Source: CBFHWU01 sp965659665 (GTDB lineage: Bacteria; Bacteroidota; Bacteroidia; Flavobacteriales; Flavobacteriaceae). From it: a DNA stretch of 64,000 nucleotides. The notes under the pieces were generated by a model that did not search any database, had not been told where the DNA came from, and saw only the letters and a list, made by a program, of their open reading frames with translations. Made by a program: the position numbers and the translations under genes. The stretch covers positions 22,697 through 86,696 of the forward strand of contig CBFHWU010000018.1 of NCBI GenBank assembly GCA_965659665.1. The letters run 5' to 3'. Shown here in pieces: positions 9,633 through 17,732 of the stretch; position 1 is the first letter of the stretch; each line of letters opens with the position of its first letter.

Positions 9633-9665
9633 AAAAAAAAAGTCCTGAAGAAGTTTTCAGGACTT
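9633..9665 (-). terminator. Attenuator (intrinsic terminator) in front of pheA
   Basis: Perfect 10-bp inverted repeat 9640-9649 / 9656-9665 (AAGTCCTGAA ... TTCAGGACTT) with a 6-nt loop. On the minus strand it is followed by a run of nine T (9641-9633). It sits between the aromatic leader peptide and the pheA start codon, not at the end of a gene, which is the hallmark of an attenuator. Confidence 0.9.
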
Positions 9666-9703
9666 GTTGTAATTCGTTTTTTTAAAAATTATTACAATAT
9701 TCC
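9660..9703 (-). promoter_or_regulatory. Predicted antiterminator hairpin of the Phe/Tyr leader
   Basis: TTGTAAT (9697-9691) can pair with ATTACAA (9673-9667), and the flanking GGA (9703-9701) with TCC (9662-9660). The latter belongs to the 5' arm of the terminator, so the two structures exclude each other. GGA follows directly after the leader stop codon (9706-9704). A ribosome reaching the stop would cover this arm and let the terminator form, whereas a ribosome stalled at the Tyr/Phe codons would leave it free. Pairing was derived by eye; energies were not computed. Confidence 0.7.
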
Positions 9704-9757
9704 TTACTCCAATTCGAAGTAATAATAATTATTGTAAAATTTAATTGGTGTTCTCAT
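9704..9757 (-). CDS. Phe/Tyr leader peptide (17 aa)
   Basis: Short ORF reading MRTPIKFYNNYYYFELE then TAA. It contains two Phe and four Tyr codons within eight consecutive codons (F-Y-N-N-Y-Y-Y-F). It is followed by antiterminator and terminator hairpins and then pheA. Such regulatory-codon runs are typical of ribosome-mediated attenuation leaders. The start ATG is about 8 nt after the promoter -7 box, so the transcript is probably leaderless or nearly so. Confidence 0.88.
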   Translation of the reverse strand: MRTPIKFYNNYYYFELE

Positions 9758-9765
9758 AATTTTTA

Positions 9766-9796
9766 CAAATGTACACTTCAAACTAAAATTATCAAA
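9766..9796 (-). promoter_or_regulatory. Bacteroidota-type promoter of the aromatic operon
   Basis: Minus-strand -7 box TACATTTG (9773-9766, fits TAnnTTTG) and -33 box TTTG (9796-9793), separated by exactly 19 nt. This is the consensus reported for the primary sigma factor of Bacteroidota. Transcription would start at or just before the leader-peptide ATG at 9757. Confidence 0.85.
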
Positions 9797-9837
9797 TTTT
9801 TTTTATACTTTTATAAAAGTTCCCCCAAATTTAAACT

Positions 9838-10530
9838 ATGAATTTCTATTTTAAACGGCTTTTAATCTCCTTAAGTATTTTAATTTCCCTAACGGGATTC
9901 ACTTATTTCATCTACGAACCCCTTTATAATTACATTGTTAAAGAAGATGGTTGGATTGAATCATTGACCGCATTAAGCTTGTTATTGATGTCCATCCTCT
10001 TTTTGATTCGATTTATTCGAACCAGAAAACACAAAAAAGCATTATGGTTAAGTTTTAATTTACTGTTAATTATCGCTTGTTTTTTTGGATTTGGAGAAGA
10101 GATTTCGTGGGGTCAACGAATATTTTCAATTGAAAGCAATGTGTTTTTTTTAGAAAATAATTTACAGAATGAAATAAATTTACATAATTTAGAAGTTAAA
10201 GGGATCAAACTAAATAAGGCTGTTTTTTCACTTGGTCTAACTGTTGTTGCAGGATGTTATTTTTTGTTTTTCAACTTGTTGTACCTAAAAAGTAATATCT
10301 TTTGGGTATTGTGTAACCGATCAGGAATTCCCATTCCCAAATTATATCAAACAGCACTGATGTTAATATTTACTTTATTGATAATGATTATTCCAAGCCA
10401 CAAAAAATGGGAATTATGGGAAGGTGTTTTTACCCTGATGTTATTTCTTATATTTATTGATCCTTATAATAGTAAAGAGCAACTAATCACTGATAAATCT
10501 CAGAAAAAAACAAAATCTTATGTGCAATAA
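9838..10530 (+). CDS. Uncharacterized multi-pass membrane protein with GEEISWGQR motif
   Basis: 230 residues with about six hydrophobic segments (roughly 8-30, 42-60, 68-84, 127-150, 168-186, 192-208). Between segments 3 and 4 it has the charged motif FGEEISWGQRIF, followed by NLQNEINLHNL. I have seen this combination in uncharacterized bacterial membrane proteins, but no function is known to me. Two Glu and a downstream Arg/His near the membrane could form an active site; this is speculation. It is divergent from the pheA leader and abuts the metF stop in convergent orientation. The tail after residue 212 is polar. Confidence 0.8.
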   Translation: MNFYFKRLLISLSILISLTGFTYFIYEPLYNYIVKEDGWIESLTALSLLLMSILFLIRFIRTRKHKKALWLSFNLLLIIACFFGFGEEISWGQRIFSIESNVFFLENNLQNEINLHNLEVKGIKLNKAVFSLGLTVVAGCYFLFFNLLYLKSNIFWVLCNRSGIPIPKLYQTALMLIFTLLIMIIPSHKKWELWEGVFTLMLFLIFIDPYNSKEQLITDKSQKKTKSYVQ

Positions 10531-11487
10531 CTAAAAAATTTGTTTTGCGATATTAAAGATGTTATCCGATTTGCCCATTGAGTAGTAGTGCAAAAAAGGA
10601 ACATTATTATTGATGAGTTCTTTACTTTGTTCTACACACCACTCAACACCAACTTGCCTTACTTCTTTGTTGTTTTTGCATTTCACAACTTGCTTTATTA
10701 AAGCTTCAGGCAAATCCACATGAAAGCGATGAGGAATTAAATTAAGTTGTTTTAGTGTAGCAATTGGTTTGAGGGCAGGAATAATAGGAACCGTAATTCC
10801 TACAGAACGACATTTTTCAATAAACTCAAAAAATTTTTGATTATCAAAAAACATTTGAGTGATGATATAGTCAGCTCCTGCTTCTATTTTTTTCTTTAAA
10901 AAATGAAGGTCACTGTCAAGGGAAGGAGCCTCCATATGTTTTTCGGGATAACCTGCTACTCCCACACAGAAATTTGTTTTAGAGGAATTGGCTAATTCAT
11001 GATCCAAGTATTCTCCTTGATTCAAATTTTTTATTTGATGAACCAAATCGACCGCATACTTATTTCCCTTAGGTTCAGGTGTAAAATAAGTTTCAGATTT
11101 TACCGCATCACCTCTCAATGCGACCACATTGTCAATTCCTAAAAAATCAAGATCAATTAAAAAATTTTCCGTGTCCTCTTTATCAAATCCACCACATAAC
11201 ATATGAGGAATGGCATCTACACCATAACGATTTTGTATCGCTGCACAAATACCTACTGTACCTGGTCGTTTGCGCACAATATGTTTTTCTAATAGTCCGC
11301 TAGACACTGCTTTGTAGGTGTATTCTTCCCTGTGATAGGTCACGTCAATAAAAGGAGGCTTAAACTCCATTAATGGATCAATATTATCAAAAATTGTTTG
11401 AATATTTTGACCTTTAAGCGGAGGTAAAATCTCAAATGAAAATAGTGTTTTGCCCTTAGCTTGCTCAATATGCTCTATCACTTTCAT
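10531..11487 (-). CDS. metF: Methylenetetrahydrofolate reductase
   Basis: FAD-dependent reduction of 5,10-methylene-THF to 5-methyl-THF, the methyl donor for methionine synthase. 318 residues. Seen: the N-terminal FSFEILPP motif (catalytic Glu), DVTYHREEY, the NVVALRGDA nucleotide-binding segment, GADYIITQMFFD and the C-terminal HYYSMG. The ATG at 11487 is preferred to an upstream TTG at 11490. It is the last gene of the SAM-riboswitch operon, directly after metH. Confidence 0.96.
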   Translation of the reverse strand: MKVIEHIEQAKGKTLFSFEILPPLKGQNIQTIFDNIDPLMEFKPPFIDVTYHREEYTYKAVSSGLLEKHIVRKRPGTVGICAAIQNRYGVDAIPHMLCGGFDKEDTENFLIDLDFLGIDNVVALRGDAVKSETYFTPEPKGNKYAVDLVHQIKNLNQGEYLDHELANSSKTNFCVGVAGYPEKHMEAPSLDSDLHFLKKKIEAGADYIITQMFFDNQKFFEFIEKCRSVGITVPIIPALKPIATLKQLNLIPHRFHVDLPEALIKQVVKCKNNKEVRQVGVEWCVEQSKELINNNVPFLHYYSMGKSDNIFNIAKQIF

Positions 11488-11490
11488 CAA

Positions 11491-14169
11491 TCAATTGTTT
11501 AAGTTAGGTTGTAACCACTTCTTTGCGGTTTCTAGGGTGGTATTTCTTCTTTTTTGATAGCTTAATAGTTGGTCATTTTCGATTTTTCCTACCCCAAAAT
11601 AACGAGCGTCAGGGTGTGCAAAATAATATCCTGAAACGGATGCGGCGGGCCACATCGCCAAACTATCTGTTAATTGTACTCCAATGTGTTCTTTCACTTT
11701 TAATAACTCCCAAATGGTATTTTTTTCAAGATGATCGGGGCATGCAGGGTACCCAGGTGCAGGACGAATACCATGATATTTTTCTTTGATTAAATCATCA
11801 TTATTGAGGTTTTCATTCTGAGAATAACCCCAGTGATTTATTCGTATTTCACGATGCAAATACTCTGCAAAGGCTTCTGCTAACCGATCTGCAAGTGCCT
11901 TTACCATTATGCTGTTGTACATATCATGTTTAGATTCAAACTCTTGAGCCAACTCCTGCGTACCAAATCCGGCTGTTACACAAAAACAGCCCATATAATC
12001 CTTAACTTTTGATGCTACAGGAGCCACAAAATCAGCAAGTGCGTAATGTGGCTTATGATCCGATTTTTGAAGCTGCTGACGCAATGTAATAAATTTTGCT
12101 AGAGGCGTAATACGTTGTTCATTATCAAAAATGATAATCTCATCTTCGTCACTAGCATTAGCAGCAAATAGCCCAAAAACAGCCTTTGCGTGGAGCAAGT
12201 CACCATCAATAATACGTTGTAATAATAACTGGGCATCGTCTAATAATGATGTTGCTTGTTCGCCCACTACCTTGTCGTTTAATATCGTAGGATATCGCCC
12301 ATGCAAATCCCATGACCTAAAGAAAGGACTCCAATCAATAAAGTTGACTAAAGATTTAAGATCTTGTTTTTCGATTACTTGAACACCGAGCTGATTAGGA
12401 GTTGTTGGAATAAAATTATTCCAGTCAGTGGTCCATTTATTTGTTCTCGCTTCGTTTAAAGTAATATATTTTTTTTTAGTTTTTCGTTTTTCAAAGCCTA
12501 TACGAAACGTCTCATAATCCTTTTTGACCCCCTCAATATAATCAACACAGGAGTCGGGTTTTAATAAGTTACCTACCACTGTAACTGCTCTTGAAGCATC
12601 ATTAACATGTACAACAGCGTGAGGGTACTCGGTATCAATTTTGACAGCAGTATGGGCTCGTGATGTAGTGGCTCCTCCTATTATAATGGGAATATCGCTT
12701 TTTATACGATTTAATTCTTTAGCAACATGTACCATTTCGTCTAGTGAAGGGGTAATAAGTCCACTGAGTCCAATCACATCAACATTCTGTTCTATGGCTG
12801 TTTGTAAAATTTTTTCAGGAGGAACCATCACCCCCAAATCAACAATTTCATAATTATTGCAAGCCAATACAACTCCTACAATATTTTTTCCAATATCATG
12901 AACATCTCCTTTAACGGTTGCCATTAATATTTTTCCTGCAAATTGCTGGGTCCCTTCTTTTTCGGCCTCAATAAATGGGAGTAAGTAGGCTACTGCTTTT
13001 TTCATGACACGAGCAGATTTAACAACTTGTGGCAAAAACATTTTTCCACTACCAAACAAATCGCCCACCACGTTCATTCCATTCATTAGATGAACTTCAA
13101 TAACCTCAATGGGTACACTTACTTCTTGACGTGCTCGTTCTACATCTTCTTCAATAAAGCCATCCATCCCTTTAACAAGTGCATGGGTTATTCGTTCTTC
13201 AACACTCCATTTTCGCCATGCGATATCGTTTTTTTTCTTTACTTTATCTCCCCCTTTTACAGATTCGGCAAAATCTAACAGCCGTTCTGTGGCATCTTCT
13301 TTGCGATCGAGCAATACATCTTCGACGTGCTCCAATAAATCTTTAGGTATTTCGTCATATACCTCTAACATAGCAGGGTTGACAATTCCCATATTCATTC
13401 CGTGTTGAATCGCGTGATACAAAAAAGCGGAATGCATTGCTTCCCGAACAGCATTGTTTCCTCTAAAAGAAAAAGATACATTACTCACTCCTCCACTCAC
13501 ATGGGCGTGAGCTAAATGTTGACGAATCCATTGAGCAGTTTTAAAAAAATCAAGAGCATTGGTTCGATGCTCTTCCATGCCAGTGGCAACAGGGAATATA
13601 TTGGGGTCAAAAATAATATCTTGTGGTGGAAAATTTGCTTCCTGAACTAAAACTTCATAGGATCGTTTACAAATTTCAATTCGACGACTTAAAGTATCGG
13701 CTTGACCGCGTTCATCAAAAGCCATTACGATAACAGCAGCGCCGTATCGTCTAATTTTTTTTGCTTGTTCAATAAAAAGTGCCTTACCCTCTTTTAGACT
13801 TATAGAATTCACCACACATTTTCCTTGAACAACCTGGAGCCCTGCTTCAATAATTTCCCATTTCGAACTATCAATCATAATTGGAATTCTCGCAATATCA
13901 GGTTCTGATTGAATAAGATTTAAGAAGCGAACCATCGCCTCTTTGCCATCAATCATTCCTTCATCCATATTGATATCAATAATTTGAGCTCCTCCCTCTA
14001 CTTGATCTCGAGCAATTTCAAGTGCCGTCGAAAAATCATTATTTTCGATAAGCTTTAAAAACCGCCTAGATCCTGTAACATTTGTGCGTTCCCCAATATT
14101 AACAAACACCGAATCCGATTGGATAATTAAAGGTTCGAGTCCAGAAAGCAATAAGTTTTTTGAGTGCAT
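11491..14169 (-). CDS. metH: Cobalamin-dependent methionine synthase, folate/B12/activation part
   Basis: 892 residues carrying the last three modules of MetH. The methyl-THF-binding pterin domain begins GERTNVTGSRRF near residue 26. The B12 domain has DVHDIGKNIVG, with the cobalt-ligand His, about residue 425, then GLSGLITPSLDEM and GGATTSRAHT. The SAM-binding reactivation domain contains the conserved RPAPGYPACPDHLEK and SVSGYYFAHP. The homocysteine-binding module is missing here and is encoded separately just upstream (6-nt gap). A split MetH is known in Bacteroidota; the two polypeptides must assemble for catalysis. Confidence 0.95.
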   Translation of the reverse strand: MHSKNLLLSGLEPLIIQSDSVFVNIGERTNVTGSRRFLKLIENNDFSTALEIARDQVEGGAQIIDINMDEGMIDGKEAMVRFLNLIQSEPDIARIPIMIDSSKWEIIEAGLQVVQGKCVVNSISLKEGKALFIEQAKKIRRYGAAVIVMAFDERGQADTLSRRIEICKRSYEVLVQEANFPPQDIIFDPNIFPVATGMEEHRTNALDFFKTAQWIRQHLAHAHVSGGVSNVSFSFRGNNAVREAMHSAFLYHAIQHGMNMGIVNPAMLEVYDEIPKDLLEHVEDVLLDRKEDATERLLDFAESVKGGDKVKKKNDIAWRKWSVEERITHALVKGMDGFIEEDVERARQEVSVPIEVIEVHLMNGMNVVGDLFGSGKMFLPQVVKSARVMKKAVAYLLPFIEAEKEGTQQFAGKILMATVKGDVHDIGKNIVGVVLACNNYEIVDLGVMVPPEKILQTAIEQNVDVIGLSGLITPSLDEMVHVAKELNRIKSDIPIIIGGATTSRAHTAVKIDTEYPHAVVHVNDASRAVTVVGNLLKPDSCVDYIEGVKKDYETFRIGFEKRKTKKKYITLNEARTNKWTTDWNNFIPTTPNQLGVQVIEKQDLKSLVNFIDWSPFFRSWDLHGRYPTILNDKVVGEQATSLLDDAQLLLQRIIDGDLLHAKAVFGLFAANASDEDEIIIFDNEQRITPLAKFITLRQQLQKSDHKPHYALADFVAPVASKVKDYMGCFCVTAGFGTQELAQEFESKHDMYNSIMVKALADRLAEAFAEYLHREIRINHWGYSQNENLNNDDLIKEKYHGIRPAPGYPACPDHLEKNTIWELLKVKEHIGVQLTDSLAMWPAASVSGYYFAHPDARYFGVGKIENDQLLSYQKRRNTTLETAKKWLQPNLNN

Positions 14170-14175
14170 GATGAA

Positions 14176-15177
14176 TTATAAAGAAGCTGGTTTTCGAGCA
14201 GTAGCCAATTCAGCCAAACGAGAGATACGCTTGATATGTTGGGGATTGGTTCCACAACAGCCTCCGATAATATTGACCAAATTTTCTTCGAAATATTCTT
14301 TAATCAACGTTTCCATTTCTGTGGGTGTTTGGTCATAGGCTCCAAAAGCATTAGGTAATCCTGCATTAGGATGAGCAGAAACAAATAAATCTGTTTTTAG
14401 TCCTAAGCGTTTCACATACGGTTTTAATTGATCGGCTCCCAAAGCGCAGTTCAATCCAATACTGAGTAATGGAATATGTGAAACCGATATGAGGAATGCT
14501 TCTACGGTTTGTCCAGATAGTGTTCGTCCACTTGCATCGGTGATCGTACCACTGACCATAACAGGAGTGTCAATGTTACATTTTTGTTTAACAGAATCTA
14601 TGGCAAAAAGAGCTGCTTTTGCATTGAGGGTATCGAAAACCGTTTCAACCATTAAAATATCTGCTCCACCATCAATAAGTGCTTCTACTTGTTGTGAATA
14701 TGCTTGTACAAGTTCCTGAAATGTAATCGCTCTGTAAGCTGGATCGTTGACATCGGGTGACATACTAGCGGTTTTGTTTGTTGGGCCAATAGATCCTACA
14801 ACAAATCGAGGTTTACTCGGATTATTTTGAGTAAATTCATGAGCAACTTCTTTGGCAATTCGAGCAGATTCATAATTAAGCTCATAGACCAAATCTTCCA
14901 TTTGATAATCTTCCATAGCTATGGTGGTCGATGAAAATGTATTGGTTTCAATTAAATCTGCACCTGCTGCTAAATACTTTATATGAATCTCACGTATAGC
15001 ATTGGGCTGAGTAATCGATAATAAATCATTATTTCCTTGAACAGCAATAGGGTGATTTTTGAAGCGATTCCCTCTAAAATCAGCTTCATCAAACTTATAG
15101 TCTTGAAGCATTGTGCCCATAGCACCATCAAGTACTAAGATTCGATGCGTAAGTATTTCCGAAATAGAACTCATCAT
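14176..15177 (-). CDS. Methionine synthase, homocysteine S-methyltransferase part
   Basis: 333 residues of the (beta/alpha)8 homocysteine/zinc domain. It starts with ILVLDGAMGTMLQ. The zinc cysteines are visible as GLNCALG (about residue 240) and the GGCCGT pair (about residue 308). Alone it corresponds to the N-terminal third of MetH. Starts ATG 15177 (ATGA overlap with metZ) and ATG 15174 (TGATG) are both possible. Together with the next gene it reconstitutes methionine synthase. Confidence 0.94.
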   Translation of the reverse strand: MMSSISEILTHRILVLDGAMGTMLQDYKFDEADFRGNRFKNHPIAVQGNNDLLSITQPNAIREIHIKYLAAGADLIETNTFSSTTIAMEDYQMEDLVYELNYESARIAKEVAHEFTQNNPSKPRFVVGSIGPTNKTASMSPDVNDPAYRAITFQELVQAYSQQVEALIDGGADILMVETVFDTLNAKAALFAIDSVKQKCNIDTPVMVSGTITDASGRTLSGQTVEAFLISVSHIPLLSIGLNCALGADQLKPYVKRLGLKTDLFVSAHPNAGLPNAFGAYDQTPTEMETLIKEYFEENLVNIIGGCCGTNPQHIKRISRLAELATARKPASL

Positions 15178-16349
15178 AAACAATCAAAAGCTTGTTTTAA
15201 ATCTGATTTAATATCTTGAACATTTTCCAACCCTACAGAAATACGAATAAGACCATCTTGAATGTGGACTGCTTGTCGTTCATCGTGTGAGAGCTTGCTG
15301 TGCGTCGATGCTGCAGGTTGTGTTACAATCGTACGTGTATCGCCCAAATTTGCAGATAATGAACATAATTTGATTTGATTTAAAAATTGTTTTCCTCCCT
15401 CAATTCCTTTTTTTACTTCAAATGCAATAATATTTCCCCCACGTTTCATTTGCTTCAATGCTAACCGATATTGAGGGTGATTTTTTAAAAATGGATAACG
15501 TACGTTTTGTGCAGCTGGATGATGTTCAAGAAAAGAAGCGATATCCTCCGCATTATCACAATGTTTATCGACTCTTACAGCCAATGTTTCTAGGCTCTTT
15601 GAAAGCACCCAAGCGTTAAAGGGAGAAAGAGAAGGTCCTGTATTTCGGGAAAAAAGATAGATTTCACGAATTAAATCCGATCGCCCCACTGTGATCCCCC
15701 CTAATACACGTCCTTGACCATCCATCAACTTAGTTGCTGAATGAATGACTAAATCCGCTCCAAAAGCTATGGGTTGTTGTAAATATGGCGTTGCAAAACA
15801 GTTATCTACAATAAATATAAGATGGTGTTTTTTGGCCAATGCGCCCAAAGCTTTCAGATCAAATAGCTGTAACCCTGGGTTGGTAGGCGATTCTACGTAG
15901 ATAATTTTAGTGTTTTTCTGTATTGATTTTTCCAAAACACTTACCTCTGATGGATCAAAATAGGTGGTAGAGATCTTCCATTTGGGGAAAAATTTAGTAA
16001 ACAAACTGTGTGTTGAACCAAAAACAGCACGAGCGGACAAAATATGATCCCCACTTTGTAGTAACGCAGCGATCGATGAAAAAATAGCTGACATTCCAGA
16101 GGCAAATGTATATCCTGTTTCTGCGCCTTCCATCTGACAAATTTTTCTGATCAACTCCGTGTTATTTGGGTTTGAAAAACGACTATAAATATTTCGCTCT
16201 TTTTCTTCGGCAAAAGAAGCTCTCATGTCTTCCGCATCTTCAAAAACAAAGCTCGAGGTCAAAAACAGGGGGGTGCTGTGTTCGTAATATTGAGAATGTT
16301 CTATTTGGGTACGAATGGCCTGAGTCTCAAAATTAAGTTTTGGGCTCAT
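15174..16349 (-). CDS. metZ: Trans-sulfuration-type PLP enzyme, O-succinyl/acetylhomoserine sulfhydrylase
   Basis: 391-residue Cys/Met-metabolism PLP enzyme. Seen: YSRFSNPNN (phosphate-binding Tyr/Arg), the SGMSAI segment, VESPTNPGLQ and the PLP lysine in HSATKLMDGQG. It most resembles MetZ-type sulfhydrylases that make homocysteine directly from an activated homoserine and sulfide; cystathionine gamma-synthase activity cannot be excluded. It overlaps the end of the OsmC-like gene by 17 nt. A second, distinct sulfhydrylase (metY) is in the same operon. Confidence 0.88.
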   Translation of the reverse strand: MSPKLNFETQAIRTQIEHSQYYEHSTPLFLTSSFVFEDAEDMRASFAEEKERNIYSRFSNPNNTELIRKICQMEGAETGYTFASGMSAIFSSIAALLQSGDHILSARAVFGSTHSLFTKFFPKWKISTTYFDPSEVSVLEKSIQKNTKIIYVESPTNPGLQLFDLKALGALAKKHHLIFIVDNCFATPYLQQPIAFGADLVIHSATKLMDGQGRVLGGITVGRSDLIREIYLFSRNTGPSLSPFNAWVLSKSLETLAVRVDKHCDNAEDIASFLEHHPAAQNVRYPFLKNHPQYRLALKQMKRGGNIIAFEVKKGIEGGKQFLNQIKLCSLSANLGDTRTIVTQPAASTHSKLSHDERQAVHIQDGLIRISVGLENVQDIKSDLKQAFDCL

Positions 16350-16761
16350 AAGGAATATCATTGACAATTACCGAAAATTTTATTGTAGCAGTAGGTTCTA
16401 AAGTTTTAGAAACTGAACAGTATTTTTCAAATGACAGTTGCGCTGATCTGTAGATACGATCGGGCCTTACATCCCCTTCTACAAAAACTTTTACGTCAAT
16501 TGTTTTAAATAAAGCTGGAATTTGTCCAGGTTCACGAGTTCCCTCAACTTCAATTCTTAAATCATCAAAAACGATTTTTTGTTTTTTCAAAATCGCAACT
16601 ATATCGATACTGCTGCATCCGGCCACCCCCATAAGTAAAAGTCCCATCGGACTTGCCCCTTTGGGGTGTTCTGTGGAAAGGTTATCTATATCAATTGCAT
16701 ATCCTTTTTCGTCAGTAATTTTGGAATGGTAATTGTTTTGGTGTTGTAATTTGATCTTCAT
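16333..16761 (-). CDS. OsmC/Ohr family protein
   Basis: 142 residues with the OsmC fold: N-terminal beta hairpin, then GASPMGLLLMGVAGCSSIDIVAIL with the first redox Cys (about residue 49) and the second Cys in FEKYCSVSKTLE (about residue 114). Family members reduce organic hydroperoxides or bind small thiol-reactive compounds. It is embedded in the methionine operon, overlapping metX by 50 nt and metZ by 17 nt, which suggests a linked role in sulfur or thiol handling. That link is inference from position. Confidence 0.9.
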   Translation of the reverse strand: MKIKLQHQNNYHSKITDEKGYAIDIDNLSTEHPKGASPMGLLLMGVAGCSSIDIVAILKKQKIVFDDLRIEVEGTREPGQIPALFKTIDVKVFVEGDVRPDRIYRSAQLSFEKYCSVSKTLEPTATIKFSVIVNDIPYEPKT

Positions 16762-17728
16762 CAGAATGGGGTTTAAATATTGGGGTTAAAATTTCATTTA
16801 TTTGATCATATTCAATTAAAAAAGCATCATGACCATGGACGGATGTGATAGTATTGAAATGTATATTTGATTTTACTTGCATTACTTCTTTGTAGGTCAT
16901 TCGGTTTTGATCATCCGTAAAATATAAATCGGTATCTATAGAAATCAAATAAATATTTCCTTTTATTTTAGACACCACCTCCCGAAAAGAGACTCTGTCT
17001 TTTGTAATATCGATTGTTCTTAAAAGATGATTCATCAGTTTATAGGCTTGAAGTTTAAACCTGTTTTCAAGCTTTTCGCCGTGATAATGTAACCAGCTTT
17101 CAACATTATAAATATTGAGTTCTTCATTAATGGACCGATTAAATCGCTCCGTAAATGATTCAGGAGTGCGATAACAAAGCATAGCATGAATACGGGCATC
17201 GTAAAGAGGACGCTTGGAATTAGATAAAATTTGATCCTGTAAAAGCGTATGAGCTAATAACCAATCCGAGGATTTCCAATCACATGCAATAGGGATAATA
17301 TTATCGATATAGTTTGGAAATGAAGCCGCCAACTCCCAAGCTAAAGCGCCTCCTATAGAGCCTCCAATAGCTGCATAGAGTTGTTGTATTCCCAAAATAT
17401 CCAACGCCTTTTTTAAAATATAGGCGATGTCACGTAGCTCTAAATTTTGGTAATTTTCGAGCAGATAATCATCTTCTCCGTTTCCTGGAAAATTAAAGGC
17501 TAAAACGGAATATATTTCAGTATCAATCATTTTTTTTTGTCCAACAACCTCTGACCACCAACCATCTTTGCCGCTAATATGAGCATTCCCTGTTAGGGAA
17601 TGATTGACAAGCACTACAGGAGCTTCACCAAGAGGCAGACCAAATTGTTCATAAGAAATTTTATAATCATCTTTATGCCCAGAGATTGTGGTGAAACACT
17701 TAATCGGTATGTAGTGTAATGTTGACAT
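16712..17728 (-). CDS. metX: Homoserine O-acyltransferase-like alpha/beta hydrolase
   Basis: 338 residues. It has the MetX core: oxyanion region HSLTGNAH, the nucleophile elbow GGSIGGALAWE (catalytic Ser about residue 144), an acidic residue in SIDTDLYF and the final His in SVHGHDAFLIEY. Acyl specificity (acetyl or succinyl) cannot be read reliably; the neighbouring metY suggests acetyl. The ATG at 17728 lies 4 nt after metY. The last 50 nt overlap the OsmC-like gene. Confidence 0.9.
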   Translation of the reverse strand: MSTLHYIPIKCFTTISGHKDDYKISYEQFGLPLGEAPVVLVNHSLTGNAHISGKDGWWSEVVGQKKMIDTEIYSVLAFNFPGNGEDDYLLENYQNLELRDIAYILKKALDILGIQQLYAAIGGSIGGALAWELAASFPNYIDNIIPIACDWKSSDWLLAHTLLQDQILSNSKRPLYDARIHAMLCYRTPESFTERFNRSINEELNIYNVESWLHYHGEKLENRFKLQAYKLMNHLLRTIDITKDRVSFREVVSKIKGNIYLISIDTDLYFTDDQNRMTYKEVMQVKSNIHFNTITSVHGHDAFLIEYDQINEILTPIFKPHSDEDQITTPKQLPFQNY

Positions 17729-17732
17729 TTTT

